Shown here: piece by piece, positions 18,332 to 27,714 of the stretch
Layout: every line of letters begins with the position of its first letter
How positions within the stretch are numbered: position 1 is the stretch's first letter
Assembly (NCBI GenBank): GCA_964517145.1
Contig: CAZFBN010000008.1
Coordinates: 1-64,000 of the forward strand
Source of the DNA: JADJNW01 sp964517145
GTDB taxonomy: Bacteria; Bacteroidota; Bacteroidia; Chitinophagales; Saprospiraceae
Direction of reading: 5' to 3'
DNA length: 64,000 nt
Notes under the pieces: model-generated
Told to the model about the DNA's origin: nothing
The model's input: only the letters and a program-made list of their open reading frames with translations
The model's database searches: none
Position numbers and translations under genes: made by a program

Positions 18332-18461
18332 ACACCTGAAAAGTCATTTATGCAATCTTATGCCGTAATTTGAGAATTGTTAACAACAAAAATGTCATTT
18401 AATTTTAAAATCAAAAGCCAGCGAAAATTTTCGCAACTCTAAAAAGCTGAAATTCCTGTAC

Positions 18462-18469
18462 TACCTTTG
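18462..18469 (+). promoter_or_regulatory. Promoter -7 box for the YigZ gene
   Basis: TACCTTTG fits TAnnTTTG, 26 bp upstream of the ATG at 18496. Together with the box at 18324 it makes this gap a compact divergent promoter region. Confidence 0.5.
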
Positions 18470-18495
18470 GCAGCTGAACGCAAGGTGTATGTTGT

Positions 18496-19149
18496 ATGAA
18501 AGATTTTTATAAAACAATAACGACCCCAAGTACGGGTGAATTCAAAGATCGGGGCAGCAAATTTATTGCTTACGCAGCTCCCGTTTTTACGGAAGCGGAC
18601 TGCCAGGAGTTTGTAGAAAGCATTCGCAAATTGCATCCCAAAGCCCGTCATCATTGCTATGCTTACCGCCTGGGGCTAGACAAAAACAACCACCGCGCCA
18701 ATGACGACGGCGAACCAAGCGGCACTGCCGGGCGCCCGATTTTGGGTCAGCTTGATGCTTATGATGTAACAAATGTAATAATTGTTGTTGTTCGTTATTT
18801 TGGTGGTACGCTGCTGGGGACGTCTGGGTTGATTAATGCCTACAAAACCAGCGCCGCAGAAGCCCTGGCGAGTGCTGAGGTGGTGGAAAGAATTGTGGAA
18901 GACATTTATCAAATTATTTTTGATTATGCCTTGATGAGTAATGTAATGAATGCTGTAAAAAAGTTAAATCTGGAAATCATAAAACAGGAATTTACGAATG
19001 AAGGACATCTGGAAGTCGCCATTCGGCAAGGGGAAGTGCCTTCTACTTTGATGCAGTTAAAATCGCTCATTGGCAATTTGCGCATCGAGGAAGTAAATGA
19101 AGAAACACAAATTGAAAAATTGCAGCTGACGCATATTTATACTCGATAA
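18496..19149 (+). CDS. YigZ/IMPACT family protein (UPF0029)
   Basis: A 217-residue cytoplasmic protein. The N-terminal IMPACT/UPF0029 domain has the signature RANDDGEPSGTAGRPILGQL at about 73-92 and VVRYFGGTLLGTSGLINAYKTSA near 100-122. Residues 140-217 are the DUF1949 domain, an EF-G domain V-like fold, consistent with a ribosome or translation link; the human homologue IMPACT acts on GCN1. The bacterial role is not settled. It is a monocistronic unit with its own -7 box. Confidence 0.9.
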   Translation: MKDFYKTITTPSTGEFKDRGSKFIAYAAPVFTEADCQEFVESIRKLHPKARHHCYAYRLGLDKNNHRANDDGEPSGTAGRPILGQLDAYDVTNVIIVVVRYFGGTLLGTSGLINAYKTSAAEALASAEVVERIVEDIYQIIFDYALMSNVMNAVKKLNLEIIKQEFTNEGHLEVAIRQGEVPSTLMQLKSLIGNLRIEEVNEETQIEKLQLTHIYTR

Positions 19150-19282
19150 TTTTTAAAAATTTCATAATCAGTTAATTGCGATTATTTTAAATCTTACCCA
19201 ACCTTTTTCTCACAGCTCCCTGTCTAGCTAAGTATAAAATCACGCAACCAGTTATAATAAGCTGGTAAATACAAAAAGAACC

Positions 19283-19693
19283 ATGATGAAAACATTTGCT
19301 TTTCTGCTAAGCACATTCTATTTTTTATACCTTTTTACCGCTTGCGAAAAAAATGATGATGTACCACAGGAGCAGGATGCGCTCGTCGGCGTGTGGCAGC
19401 TTACCCGCATCACGGGCGGCTTTGCGGGCAATGGGTATCCGGCGGACTTTACCGAAGTGGAGTTTAAAAACGACGGCACTTACCGCATCAATAATCACAA
19501 TGAAGCCAAAGGCGAAGGTACTTACACCCTGACCAACACTGATAAATGGACGCTGAAACTCCTGCCAAATGATACGATTAACATTGGTTTTGAGGAGTTT
19601 GCAAAGGAAGTCGTTTTCGAAAAAGACAAACTTATTTTGAGCGACCCTTGCTGTGATTTATTCCAATATGAATTTGGAAAAGATGAAAACTAA
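19283..19693 (+). CDS. Small lipocalin-like lipoprotein, copy A
   Basis: A 136-residue lipoprotein. The signal ends LFTAC, giving a lipidated Cys near residue 20. The mature part shows a short beta-barrel pattern: LVGVWQLTRITGGF, a strand with FKNDGTYRINNH, then KWTLKLLPNDTINIGFE. It ends with a Cys pair, DPCCDLFQYEF. This resembles lipocalin-like Bacteroidota lipoproteins that begin with a GxW motif. It is a close paralogue of the protein at 20061. The function is unknown. Confidence 0.7.
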   Translation: MMKTFAFLLSTFYFLYLFTACEKNDDVPQEQDALVGVWQLTRITGGFAGNGYPADFTEVEFKNDGTYRINNHNEAKGEGTYTLTNTDKWTLKLLPNDTINIGFEEFAKEVVFEKDKLILSDPCCDLFQYEFGKDEN

Positions 19694-19703
19694 TGGCAAA
19701 TTT

Positions 19704-19740
19704 GAAAGATGAAAATTTAAAGATTAAAATTTAATCATCT
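19704..19740. repeat. Short AT-rich inverted repeat
   Basis: GATGAAAATTTAAA and TTTAATCATC face each other downstream of copy A of the small lipoprotein gene. It is one more intergenic composite hairpin. Confidence 0.4.
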
Positions 19741-19870
19741 GAAAATCAGTCTATTATTTAGCCTTCAAAACAAATCGCACCACCGGCATCCATTCGAGAA
19801 ATTTGATATAATTAAAAATCAAAAACTAAATAGCCGAATCAGGTATTCAAATTACAAATGAAAACAATAA

Positions 19871-19907
19871 AAAAAGCGTTCTAATTCAACACATTAGAGC
19901 GCTTTTT
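19871..19907 (+). terminator. Hairpin terminator between the twin lipoprotein genes
   Basis: AAAAAGCGTTCTAA pairs with TTAGAGCGCTTTTT with one mismatch, and the T-run is on the + strand side. It lies about 180 bp past the stop of copy A. The remaining gap up to 20060 is AT-rich with no visible gene. Confidence 0.6.
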
Positions 19908-20060
19908 AAATTTGTCAACTTTTGCGCCGGCGCGGGTTTTAAATAAAAGTTTTTTTTTTTAACACTTTTCTAACCAACCTTTAGAATAAGTTTAACAGTC
20001 TTTAAATGTAAATTTTGGAAAAGATGTGATAATTTGTTAAATATTTAAAAAACACCCGAT

Positions 20061-20468
20061 ATGAAAATTTTTTTCCTATTCCTGGCTACTTGGTTTGTTT
20101 TTTCAGCATGTGTAGCGCCTGAATATGTTAAAAATCAACAAGAAAACTTATTCGGATTTTGGAAAGTGAATCGCATTAGCGGTGGCATCACGGGCAGTGG
20201 CTATCCAGCTGATTTTACAACATTACAATTTCATAATAATGGAACTTACACCATTTATAATCATGATGCACTCATTGGCGATGGCATCTTTCAACTGGTA
20301 AATGAAAATAATAAATGGATGTTAAAAATTTCACCTAATGATGCCATGAATCTGGTGTTTGAATCGCTCGATAAAGAAATTATTTTTGAACGAGACAAAT
20401 TGCTTATACGCGACGCTTGCTGCGACTTTTATGAGTATGAATTTGTTAAAGACAAGAAATGCAGCTAA
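20061..20468 (+). CDS. Small lipocalin-like lipoprotein, copy B
   Basis: A 135-residue paralogue of the gene at 19283. The signal ends VFSAC with the lipidated Cys near residue 18. The shared core is LFGFWKVNRISGGITGSGYPADFT, FHNNGTYTIYNHD, KWMLKISPNDAMNLVFE and the end DACCDFYEYEF, so about half of residues match. The 3' third is more A+T-rich than copy A, suggesting that the duplication is not recent. It is monocistronic and the function is unknown. Confidence 0.7.
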   Translation: MKIFFLFLATWFVFSACVAPEYVKNQQENLFGFWKVNRISGGITGSGYPADFTTLQFHNNGTYTIYNHDALIGDGIFQLVNENNKWMLKISPNDAMNLVFESLDKEIIFERDKLLIRDACCDFYEYEFVKDKKCS

Positions 20469-20534
20469 CCCTTCCTTATCTCAATCCGAAGTCTTTTAGC
20501 CTTTTCAAGTCTCCTAAAAACCAGCCTTTTTTTC

Positions 20535-20542
20535 TACTTTTG
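20535..20542 (+). promoter_or_regulatory. Promoter -7 box for recF
   Basis: TACTTTTG fits TAnnTTTG and lies 20 bp before the TTG start at 20562. This supports use of that non-ATG codon. Confidence 0.5.
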
Positions 20543-20561
20543 CGTCAAAGCGCATTCTATT

Positions 20562-21668
20562 TTGCATATTGAACAACTCAAACTCACGAATTTTAAAAAT
20601 TACGAACAACAAACCATTTTGTTTTCGCCGCAGGTCAATTGCTTTGTGGGCTTGAATGGTATGGGTAAAACCAACCTGCTGGATGCGGTTTATTACCTTT
20701 GCATGACCAAAAGCCACACAGGTTTGACCGATCGTAATGTGCTGCGGCACGGCGCTGATTTTTTTCGCTTGGAGGCGCTGTTTCAAAAATCGGGCAAGCG
20801 CGATAAAATTGTGGCAAAAGTATTGCCTCGCAAAAAAAAAGAATTTGAACGCAATGATGTTATTTACACCCGACTTTCGGATCATATTGGTGAATACCCA
20901 ATTGTGATAATCGCCCCCAATGACACCAATATTGTATTGGAAGGCAGCGAAATACGTAGACGTTTTTTAGATAATACGCTATCACAATTAGACGCTGTTT
21001 ATTTACGATCTTTATTACAATATAATAAAATTCTGGAACAACGCAATGCTCTACTCAAGCAGTTTGCAGAGCGCCGCACATTTAATGCCCCGTTATTAGA
21101 AACTTATAATGCGCAGTTAATAGAACCGGCTCAATTGATATGTAACAAAAGACAGGACTTCATTATATCCTTTTGTAAAATTTTGCAAGATATTTATCAA
21201 TTCATTTCCACGCAGCGAGAAAGCATTGACTGTCAATACGAAACAAAGTTAATCAATACTTCATTTGAACAACTACTGGTAGAAACCACAGAGAAAGATC
21301 GCGCCCTACAGCGCACCACCGTTGGCATTCACAAAGATGATCTCGATTTAAAAATTAATGGCTATGTCGCTAAACAGTTTGCATCGCAAGGACAGTTGAA
21401 ATCATTGGTGCTGGCGCTCAAATTGGCACAATATGAAATGCTACGCCAAGAAAAAAAAATGCAACCATTGCTACTACTTGACGATATTTTTGATAAATTG
21501 GACAAAACTCGTGTCGCCCAGTTGTTAAAACTATTGTTGGAAAAATCCTTTGGACAAATTTTTATTACGGACACCGACGAACACCGGGTCACCGAAATTG
21601 TCGAACAACTACATACCCCGTATCAGAAATTTACCATTGACAATGGCATTGCAACTTTATCTTATTAA
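20562..21668 (+). CDS. recF: DNA replication and repair protein RecF
   Basis: RecF is an SMC-like ATPase that works with RecO and RecR to load RecA at single-strand gaps. The 368-residue protein has the Walker A motif GLNGMGKTN at 30-38, a signature ASQGQLKSLVLALKLAQ near 270-286, and a Walker B region LLLLDDIFDKLD near 305-316. The first codon is TTG: HIEQLKLTNFKNY directly after it aligns with the usual N-terminus, and there is no ATG nearby. It is followed 15 bp later by a DUF721 gene, a pairing also seen next to dnaA/recF in other bacteria. Confidence 0.95.
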   Translation: MHIEQLKLTNFKNYEQQTILFSPQVNCFVGLNGMGKTNLLDAVYYLCMTKSHTGLTDRNVLRHGADFFRLEALFQKSGKRDKIVAKVLPRKKKEFERNDVIYTRLSDHIGEYPIVIIAPNDTNIVLEGSEIRRRFLDNTLSQLDAVYLRSLLQYNKILEQRNALLKQFAERRTFNAPLLETYNAQLIEPAQLICNKRQDFIISFCKILQDIYQFISTQRESIDCQYETKLINTSFEQLLVETTEKDRALQRTTVGIHKDDLDLKINGYVAKQFASQGQLKSLVLALKLAQYEMLRQEKKMQPLLLLDDIFDKLDKTRVAQLLKLLLEKSFGQIFITDTDEHRVTEIVEQLHTPYQKFTIDNGIATLSY

Positions 21669-21683
21669 AAAAATTCCTAAGGC

Positions 21684-21974
21684 ATGAGAAAAACCAATGA
21701 ACAGAGTATCAAAGAGGTGCTAAAAGACTTGGTGGAAACCTACCGCCTGAAGTCAAAGCTCAATCAAACCAAGGTAGAAGAATTATGGAAAAATTTAATG
21801 GGTAAAACCGTTACGGAGCATACCACCGAGCTGCGCATTCGCAATCAAAAATTGTATATTTCGGTAGATTCTGCGCCGTTGCGGCAGGAATTGAGTTACA
21901 ATCGCGGCGATATTCTTTCCAAACTCAATCAGGAATTGGGGGAAAGTTTTTTGAAGGAAGTATTGATAAAGTAG
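21684..21974 (+). CDS. DUF721 (DciA-like) protein
   Basis: A 96-residue small basic protein of the DUF721 family, lying 15 bp after recF. It has the usual pattern: an N-terminal helix, then LWKNLMGKTVTEHTTELRIRNQKLYISVDSAPLRQELSYNR near 32-72 and a C-terminal LNQELGE helix. In other bacteria DUF721 proteins (DciA) load the replicative helicase, so the link to RecF is sensible. The assignment to DciA function is inferred from family membership only. Confidence 0.85.
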   Translation: MRKTNEQSIKEVLKDLVETYRLKSKLNQTKVEELWKNLMGKTVTEHTTELRIRNQKLYISVDSAPLRQELSYNRGDILSKLNQELGESFLKEVLIK

Positions 21975-21993
21975 TTGAAAGGTTGAAGGGTTG

Positions 21994-22019
21994 AAGGGTT
22001 GATGTATTAATCAACCCTT
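21994..22019. terminator. Bidirectional hairpin between convergent genes, AGGTTGA family
   Basis: AAGGGTTGAT (21994-22003) and ATCAACCCTT (22010-22019) are perfect complements around a 6-nt loop. It lies between the ends of the DUF721 and subtilase genes. It is preceded by two more GGTTGAAG units. Confidence 0.65.
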
Positions 22020-22026
22020 CCGCCCT

Positions 22027-23679
22027 TTAAGGTATAGCCACGGCTTCTTTTTTATTCTTGCTGCCCCATTCATACACGCGCTTCCCTTTGGTGCGGGTCG
22101 CCAGTTCCACGGCTTTATACATATTGATGTAACCGCCCGTTACCGACAATTGGCTGAAAGGCATCAACTCATCTGAACCAGGTTTATATACATTTTCTTT
22201 AACAGGTGTAACCGACTGCATAATAATGTCTTTCACCTGCCGCGCTGTTAATTTCGGATTGTAAGAACGCAACACCGCTGCAACTCCTGCCACCACCGGC
22301 GACGCCATGCTTGTACCTTGCAGGTCTTCATATTTATTGCCTGGAACCGTCGAATATATTTCAGTACCAGGGGCAAATACATCTACTAAATCTTTACTAT
22401 AATTTGAAAAAGTAGCTGCTGCGCTTTCGCCACCTTCCCAGTTGCTCGCGCCTACCTCCAACCAATTTTCAGCATATTTTGGACCAAATAGACCTTTTTT
22501 CTTGAATTTGTCGTTCGGGAAGTTATTGTCAAAATCATTTTCTTTCCCATCATTACCAGCCGCATGCACAATGAGTACATCATTTTTCATAGCATATTTA
22601 ATGGCACGATCTACGGCTTCTTTTTCGGGCGAAGCACCTTTTCCAAAACTCATGTTAATAACGGAAGCGCCATTATCCACCGCATAATATATAGCATTTG
22701 CCACATCTTTATCTCGCTCATCTCCATCGGGTACGGTGCGAATGGACATGATGCGCACATTATCAGCTACGCCGTCCATACCAATTCCATTCCCTCTTTT
22801 TGCTGCAATGATGCCCGCTACGTGTGTGCCGTGCTTTGCATACGGACCACGCACATCATTATTGCCATAGTACCGTTCATTTACATCATTATAATGGTCG
22901 CCCACGATTTTACGGGAATCATAATTTTCATTATAACTATACGCCACTTGCTCATTGTAATAATCAAACCCTTCCTGAATGGCACTTTTTAACTCCTGAA
23001 AGGACAGTCCATTTTCCATGTTACCAACCACAAACTGCTTGGCTGCCATCAAAAATTTATCTTTACTATTGATTTTTCTTACATCCGCTAACTTGATCGA
23101 GTCTCTATTTTGCAAAGCAACCTCTACCACTTCCATCGCTTTGAGGCTCATTTCATAATTTTCCAACTCTGGCTTAGCCGCTGCAATTTTCTCCTCAATC
23201 ACCTTTTTATATTCCATGTATTTTTCATATCCTTTCTTTTCTTCATTTGAAAGAGTAGCAAGATTCTTACCTTCGTACTTCGCTTTCAGCGCTTTATACA
23301 GTCGAGTAACTTCATATGTGTCATAACGCACATTTTCGCCTTTGCTATTCCCTAAAAAATTCCAGCCATGAATATCATCCACATAGCCGTTTTTATCATC
23401 ATCCACGCCATTATCAGGAATCTCGTCTGCATTGACCCACATGACCTCCTTCAAATCCTCATGTTCATAATCCACGCCAGAATCGATCACCGCTACGATC
23501 ACCGTACGTCCTTTTTTTCCTTTCAGCAATTGTTGATAGGTTCTTTCCGCTGAAATTCCTGGCACGCTGTCCTGCGTCATATCCAAATTAAACCAGTTTT
23601 TCGGCGGTCCGTCCTGTGCATAAACATTCAATAACACGCCCCACACGAGCGCAATCAGCAGCAAAAATCTACACTTCAT
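22027..23679 (-). CDS. Secreted S8 family serine protease (subtilisin-like)
   Basis: A 550-residue exported subtilase. The start chosen is the ATG at 23679, where a clear signal peptide begins (MKCRFLLLIALVWG, cleavage near VYAQ); an upstream ATG at 23742 would put 21 charged residues in front. The catalytic triad is complete: Asp66 in VIDSGVDYEHEDL, His283 in HGTHVAG and Ser457 in GTSMASPVVAG. Between Asp and His lies an insertion of about 200 residues (85-265), mostly charged helix (LSNEEKKGYEKYMEYKK), seen in some Bacteroidota subtilases. No type IX C-terminal domain is visible; the protein ends at EWGSKNKKEAVAIP. Confidence 0.93.
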   Translation of the reverse strand: MKCRFLLLIALVWGVLLNVYAQDGPPKNWFNLDMTQDSVPGISAERTYQQLLKGKKGRTVIVAVIDSGVDYEHEDLKEVMWVNADEIPDNGVDDDKNGYVDDIHGWNFLGNSKGENVRYDTYEVTRLYKALKAKYEGKNLATLSNEEKKGYEKYMEYKKVIEEKIAAAKPELENYEMSLKAMEVVEVALQNRDSIKLADVRKINSKDKFLMAAKQFVVGNMENGLSFQELKSAIQEGFDYYNEQVAYSYNENYDSRKIVGDHYNDVNERYYGNNDVRGPYAKHGTHVAGIIAAKRGNGIGMDGVADNVRIMSIRTVPDGDERDKDVANAIYYAVDNGASVINMSFGKGASPEKEAVDRAIKYAMKNDVLIVHAAGNDGKENDFDNNFPNDKFKKKGLFGPKYAENWLEVGASNWEGGESAAATFSNYSKDLVDVFAPGTEIYSTVPGNKYEDLQGTSMASPVVAGVAAVLRSYNPKLTARQVKDIIMQSVTPVKENVYKPGSDELMPFSQLSVTGGYINMYKAVELATRTKGKRVYEWGSKNKKEAVAIP

Positions 23680-23755
23680 GTTACAATCAAAATTTAATGA
23701 ATTAGTGGTAAATAATTTTTTGTCAATGGGGGGAATCTTCATAAAGAATTCATTC

Positions 23756-23846
23756 TTTAGACATTAGGTAGTTTGAATTATAATGATATTATATTCGTTT
23801 TATTCAATCTCTAAAGTCTATCATCCAATATCTATTGTCTAAAAAT
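23756..23846. repeat. Composite inverted repeat, TTTAGACA type
   Basis: TTTAGACATTAGGTAG near 23756 faces CTAAAGTC and ATTGTCTAAAA near 23810-23846. It occupies the divergent gap (23680-24096) between the subtilase and the methyltransferase. Nothing else recognisable is present in that 417-bp gap. Confidence 0.45.
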
Positions 23847-24096
23847 TAGGGAGACGTAAAGCAGCGCCTGTTCAAACCGAAATACGCCCTTGCATATTGC
23901 TTCCTTTTTACAAAGACTTGGATAGAACGCCTTTCGTTGCCACAAAATTAATTTTATTTGCCATAGTTTGGTCAAAATTCAACAGGAATTGTCTGATTTT
24001 CAAAAATTGAGCTACAAAGCATTTTTTATAAGTGAATTAGACGCGTTTTATTGCAACATTGCCAACTTTGCGTATTTTCGGTTTTCATTTTGTAAA

Positions 24097-24933
24097 ATGG
24101 ATTTAATTCGGACACAAGCTCGTTTGTTTGCACGTTGGCTGCGCTATTTCTGGCGGGCGCGCACGATTTATGATGTGCATTCGCCGTTTGTGGCAGATTT
24201 GGTGCAGGCGGTCGTGGAGGATACGCGTCTTTTTTATGCGTTTTCTGAAATTGAGGTGCTGCGCGAAAAAATGTTGCAAAATGACACGCCACTTTCCATT
24301 CAAGATTACGGGGCTGGTTCGCTGGTCAATGCCAATGCAAGCCGCACCATTGCTGATCTGGCGCAAAATGCAGCCATTCCGGCAGAAGTCGGGCGGCAAT
24401 TATTTCGATTGGTTCATTTTTGTAAACCTCAGACAATCTTAGAGTTAGGCACTTCCTTGGGCATTTCCACGCTGTATCTGGCTTCGGGCGCCCTTCATGC
24501 TCAGGTGTTTACGGTAGAAGGCAGTCCTGCTATCGCAGCAGTGGCGCAGCAGCATTTTAAGATGTTAAAAAAAGAAAATATTATATCACAACAAGGTGAA
24601 TTTCAAGCTATTTTACCTGATATTTTACAAAATCTAAATAAACTGGATTTTTTATTTTTAGATGGCGATCACCAGGAGACTGCAACCTGGCGGTATGTTG
24701 AACAATGCCTGACGCTGGCGCACGAAAACAGCGTGTTTGTAATTGCCGATATTCACTGGTCGCAGGAAATGGAGCGGGTTTGGATGCGTTTGCGGGCGCA
24801 CTCGCGCGTCACACTTTCGGTGGACTTATTTCATTTGGGATTGCTATTTTTTAGAAAAGAAAATATTGAAAAAGAGCATTTTACAATTATAAAAAAGGAA
24901 TATAAATTTTGGAGGTTGGGTATATTGGGGTGA
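24097..24933 (+). CDS. Class I SAM-dependent methyltransferase (O-methyltransferase-like)
   Basis: A 278-residue protein from the ATG at 24097 (MDLIRTQARLFARWL), preferred over an in-frame start at 23968 whose first 43 residues look random. The Rossmann core is typical: SAM motif I ILELGTSLGISTLYLA near 113-128, motif II VFTVEGSP near 136-143, and post-motif DFLFLDGDHQE near 183-193 with Asp residues as in COMT-like O-methyltransferases. The target is unknown. The Bacteroidota group carries an N-terminal YDVHSPFVADLV segment, as here (about 26-37). It is converged on by the AAA ATPase gene. Confidence 0.8.
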   Translation: MDLIRTQARLFARWLRYFWRARTIYDVHSPFVADLVQAVVEDTRLFYAFSEIEVLREKMLQNDTPLSIQDYGAGSLVNANASRTIADLAQNAAIPAEVGRQLFRLVHFCKPQTILELGTSLGISTLYLASGALHAQVFTVEGSPAIAAVAQQHFKMLKKENIISQQGEFQAILPDILQNLNKLDFLFLDGDHQETATWRYVEQCLTLAHENSVFVIADIHWSQEMERVWMRLRAHSRVTLSVDLFHLGLLFFRKENIEKEHFTIIKKEYKFWRLGILG

Positions 24934-25039
24934 TAGGTTGTTAATAGGGTCATAGGGTGATAGGTTAATAGGATAACGGGTTAATGGGGTAAAAAAACAC
25001 ATTTCCTTATCAACCTATCAACCCATCCACCTATCAACC
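24934..25039. repeat. Large composite hairpin of ATAGGTTG units
   Basis: The left half repeats GATAGGTTG-, GGTGATAGGTTA- and GGGTTAAT-like units; the right half is their complement (TTATCAACCTATCAACCC, CACCTATCAACC). Arms are made of near-tandem 8-10 bp units. It separates the convergent methyltransferase and AAA genes and may act as a two-way terminator. Confidence 0.6.
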
Positions 25040-25053
25040 TTCTCCTCCCTTCC

Positions 25054-27714
25054 TCATCTGCTTCCTGCTACTTCTCCGCTGCTACGCTGCTGAAAACCAA
25101 TGGTTTTTCGAGTAAAGACGCTGTTTTCTTTTTCTGCGCGGAAATTTTCCACGTCTTCCAGAGTCAACAAATGCGAAGAAGTTTGGTCTCGTTCTTCAAA
25201 AGGGATAGACGACAAGCGAAGGTTATGATTTTTAATGGCTTCCAGCACAATGTTGCGCACCGTGCGGGCATTACCAAAATACTTGTCTCGATATTCATAG
25301 ACGAATGCAAGGTATTTTTTCAAATGCGCTTCCGCTTCAGGCGTTGGCACAATGCCATGTTCGGTCAGCATCAGTTGCGCAATTTGATGCAATTCTTCTG
25401 GCGAATAATCGTCAAATTTTAATATTTTATCAAAGCGAGAACTCAAGCCAGGATTGGCTTTAAGGAAAATTTCCATGTTATCAGGATAGCCTGCAACAAA
25501 AACGAAAAACTTACCCCGATGATCCTCCATGCGTTTGAGCAAGGTTTGAATCGCCTCGTCGCCAAAATCACCTTGTCCGCCGCCGGTATTCATCGTCAGG
25601 GCGTACGCCTCATCAATAAAAAGAACGCCGCCCATGGCTTCGTCAATGCGTTCAGCCGTTTTGATCGCCGTTTGACCAACATACCCCGCCACTAAACCTT
25701 GGCGATCCGTTTCGACCATGTGCCCGCGTTCGAGTACGCCCAATGCCTTGTAAATCTTGGTGAGAATGCGTGCCACTGTGGTTTTGCCTGTGCCCGGATT
25801 GCCCACGAAAACAGTGTGCAGGAAGAAGCTGTTGAGTACGTCCTTGCTCGATTCGCGGTAGAACCGCACCAAGCGCACCAACTCGTTGATTTGCGCCTTG
25901 ATCTTGTCCATACCAATCAGGCGATTCAACTCATTGAGCGATTCTTGCAATTGCGCTTCATCCACTGGGATATGCGGCAATTCGCGTCCTTCCAGCAATT
26001 GAATTTTGGCTACATCTTCCAAATCAAGCGTGGAGAGTATGTCTTTGTCCAAATTGCGCGGATTGGTGGACGACATGATGCGCAAGCCCAGATTAATTTT
26101 CGCTTTTTCAATCAAATCATATACAAAACGGGCATTGCCAAAGGTGCGATCGCGCTTGCGGTAGGCATCCACGATCATTTCATCGAGCTTTGCCTTGGCA
26201 GTTGTTATAAGTTTTACCCCTTTTTCCTGTGCGGCATACTCGGCAATTTCAGATAATTCCTGCGGTAGGTAGTCGGTAAATTCAAAATACAATTTGAAAC
26301 GCGATTTCAAACCTGGGTTAGAAGCTAAAAAATGCTTCATTTCCTTAGGGTAGCCGGCAACAATCACTGCCAGGTCGCCCGCGCCGTTCGACATTTCTTT
26401 TACCAAAATTTCAATTACCTCGCGCCCAAAATCTTTACTATCATCGTTTGAACGTGCCAGCGAATAGGCTTCGTCAATAAACAATACGCCGCCACGCGCT
26501 TTTTCAATGGCGTCTTTGACTTTTGGCGCCGTTTGACCAATGTATTCGCCTACCAAGTCCACCCGATCCACCTCATGTACATGACCTTTGGAAAGCAAAC
26601 CCATTTTTTTGTACAATTTGCCCATCATGCCCGCCACGGTGGTCTTGCCGGTTCCTGGATTGCCAATAAAAACAGAATGCACGTTGATTTCTTCCTTCTC
26701 CTCGAAGCCTTTTTCCTTGCGCAATTGCAAAAATTGAATGTACTTGGCATGATTGCGCACCTGCACCTTGATGTCTTTCAAACCAATAAGCGCATCAAGT
26801 TTGCCCATTACTTGCTCAAAATTGAGCACCGCTTCATTTTCAGGAGATAATACAACCGTTGACTGGCGATTGGGTAGCAACACCCCGGCAATCCCTTCTT
26901 CAAACTCATCTTCTACATCAAAAGGAATAACCGCCAGCAGTTTATCCATAAAGATAATTTCTGCGGTGTAGCGATCCTGCCGCCAGGAGCCTTTTACATT
27001 TGAACCCCAGCCAGCGGTAATTTTAATAAACTCGTCGCGTTTTTCGATGCGTTGCAGCCGAACCACCTGACCTTTTAATTCACGTGCATCATTATAAAAT
27101 TTAGTAAATAACTCGCACTGCCAGGCTTTAGAATTATGCAAATTGCGTAATAAAATCTCCACGTAAATATAACGTGTTTCTTCGCTACTAAATTTTTTAT
27201 AATAAACCCGGTCATCTTCTATGACATCATCATAAGGACCTTCATACAATTTGAGTGAGCTGACTTCCAGATACGGATTTTCGCCAGGCAGGGTATCTTT
27301 GCCGGCGTCTTCTACATAAAAATACTTAGTCGCAATTTTTTCACCTTCCACCCATGCTTCCCAATAATAAGTGCCTTTTTTCCAGAATGCGCCCTCATTT
27401 TTATTGCCCCAGCCCTCTCGGATGTAAACGACATTGTCATACTTGCTTACTTTCTTTTTTAAAACCAGAGAACACAGTTCCTTCCGCCCTTTTTTCAAAG
27501 AAAAACACTTCAGCACCACATCAATTTCCCAATCTTCCTCGTCAAACAATTTATTGTAAAACGACAATTCCGCATAAACGAAAGTCGTTTCGTAGCGATC
27601 AAAAACTTGTCGGTACTTCTTTTTGTTGTCAGCCAGCCACTCCGTGGAGGCGTACACCTTTAATTCCCGAAATTTGTGGCGTTTAAATTCTTCATTCAAA
27701 AATCCTTCTTCCAT
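25054..27714 (-). CDS. Double AAA+ ATPase of the CbxX/CfxQ-SpoVK type with duplicated N-terminal beta domain
   Basis: An 886-residue cytoplasmic protein with two CbxX-like AAA+ modules. The first (about 300-570) has Walker A GNPGTGKTT at 351-359, pore loop GEYIGQT at 389-395 and Walker B LFIDEAY at 411-417. The second (about 590-850) has Walker A GNPGTGKTT at 638-646, pore loop AGYVGQT at 676-682 and LFIDEAY at 698-704. CbxX members remodel protein complexes, Rubisco activase being the best known. The N-terminal 270 residues hold two copies of a beta-rich unit: VVYIREGWGNKNEGAFWKKG near 95-114 mirrors FIKITAGWGSNVKGSWRQDR near 229-248, and each ends in VED. I do not recognise this unit. The substrate is unknown and no Rubisco is nearby. 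Confidence 0.88.
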   Translation of the reverse strand: MEEGFLNEEFKRHKFRELKVYASTEWLADNKKKYRQVFDRYETTFVYAELSFYNKLFDEEDWEIDVVLKCFSLKKGRKELCSLVLKKKVSKYDNVVYIREGWGNKNEGAFWKKGTYYWEAWVEGEKIATKYFYVEDAGKDTLPGENPYLEVSSLKLYEGPYDDVIEDDRVYYKKFSSEETRYIYVEILLRNLHNSKAWQCELFTKFYNDARELKGQVVRLQRIEKRDEFIKITAGWGSNVKGSWRQDRYTAEIIFMDKLLAVIPFDVEDEFEEGIAGVLLPNRQSTVVLSPENEAVLNFEQVMGKLDALIGLKDIKVQVRNHAKYIQFLQLRKEKGFEEKEEINVHSVFIGNPGTGKTTVAGMMGKLYKKMGLLSKGHVHEVDRVDLVGEYIGQTAPKVKDAIEKARGGVLFIDEAYSLARSNDDSKDFGREVIEILVKEMSNGAGDLAVIVAGYPKEMKHFLASNPGLKSRFKLYFEFTDYLPQELSEIAEYAAQEKGVKLITTAKAKLDEMIVDAYRKRDRTFGNARFVYDLIEKAKINLGLRIMSSTNPRNLDKDILSTLDLEDVAKIQLLEGRELPHIPVDEAQLQESLNELNRLIGMDKIKAQINELVRLVRFYRESSKDVLNSFFLHTVFVGNPGTGKTTVARILTKIYKALGVLERGHMVETDRQGLVAGYVGQTAIKTAERIDEAMGGVLFIDEAYALTMNTGGGQGDFGDEAIQTLLKRMEDHRGKFFVFVAGYPDNMEIFLKANPGLSSRFDKILKFDDYSPEELHQIAQLMLTEHGIVPTPEAEAHLKKYLAFVYEYRDKYFGNARTVRNIVLEAIKNHNLRLSSIPFEERDQTSSHLLTLEDVENFRAEKENSVFTRKTIGFQQRSSGEVAGSR

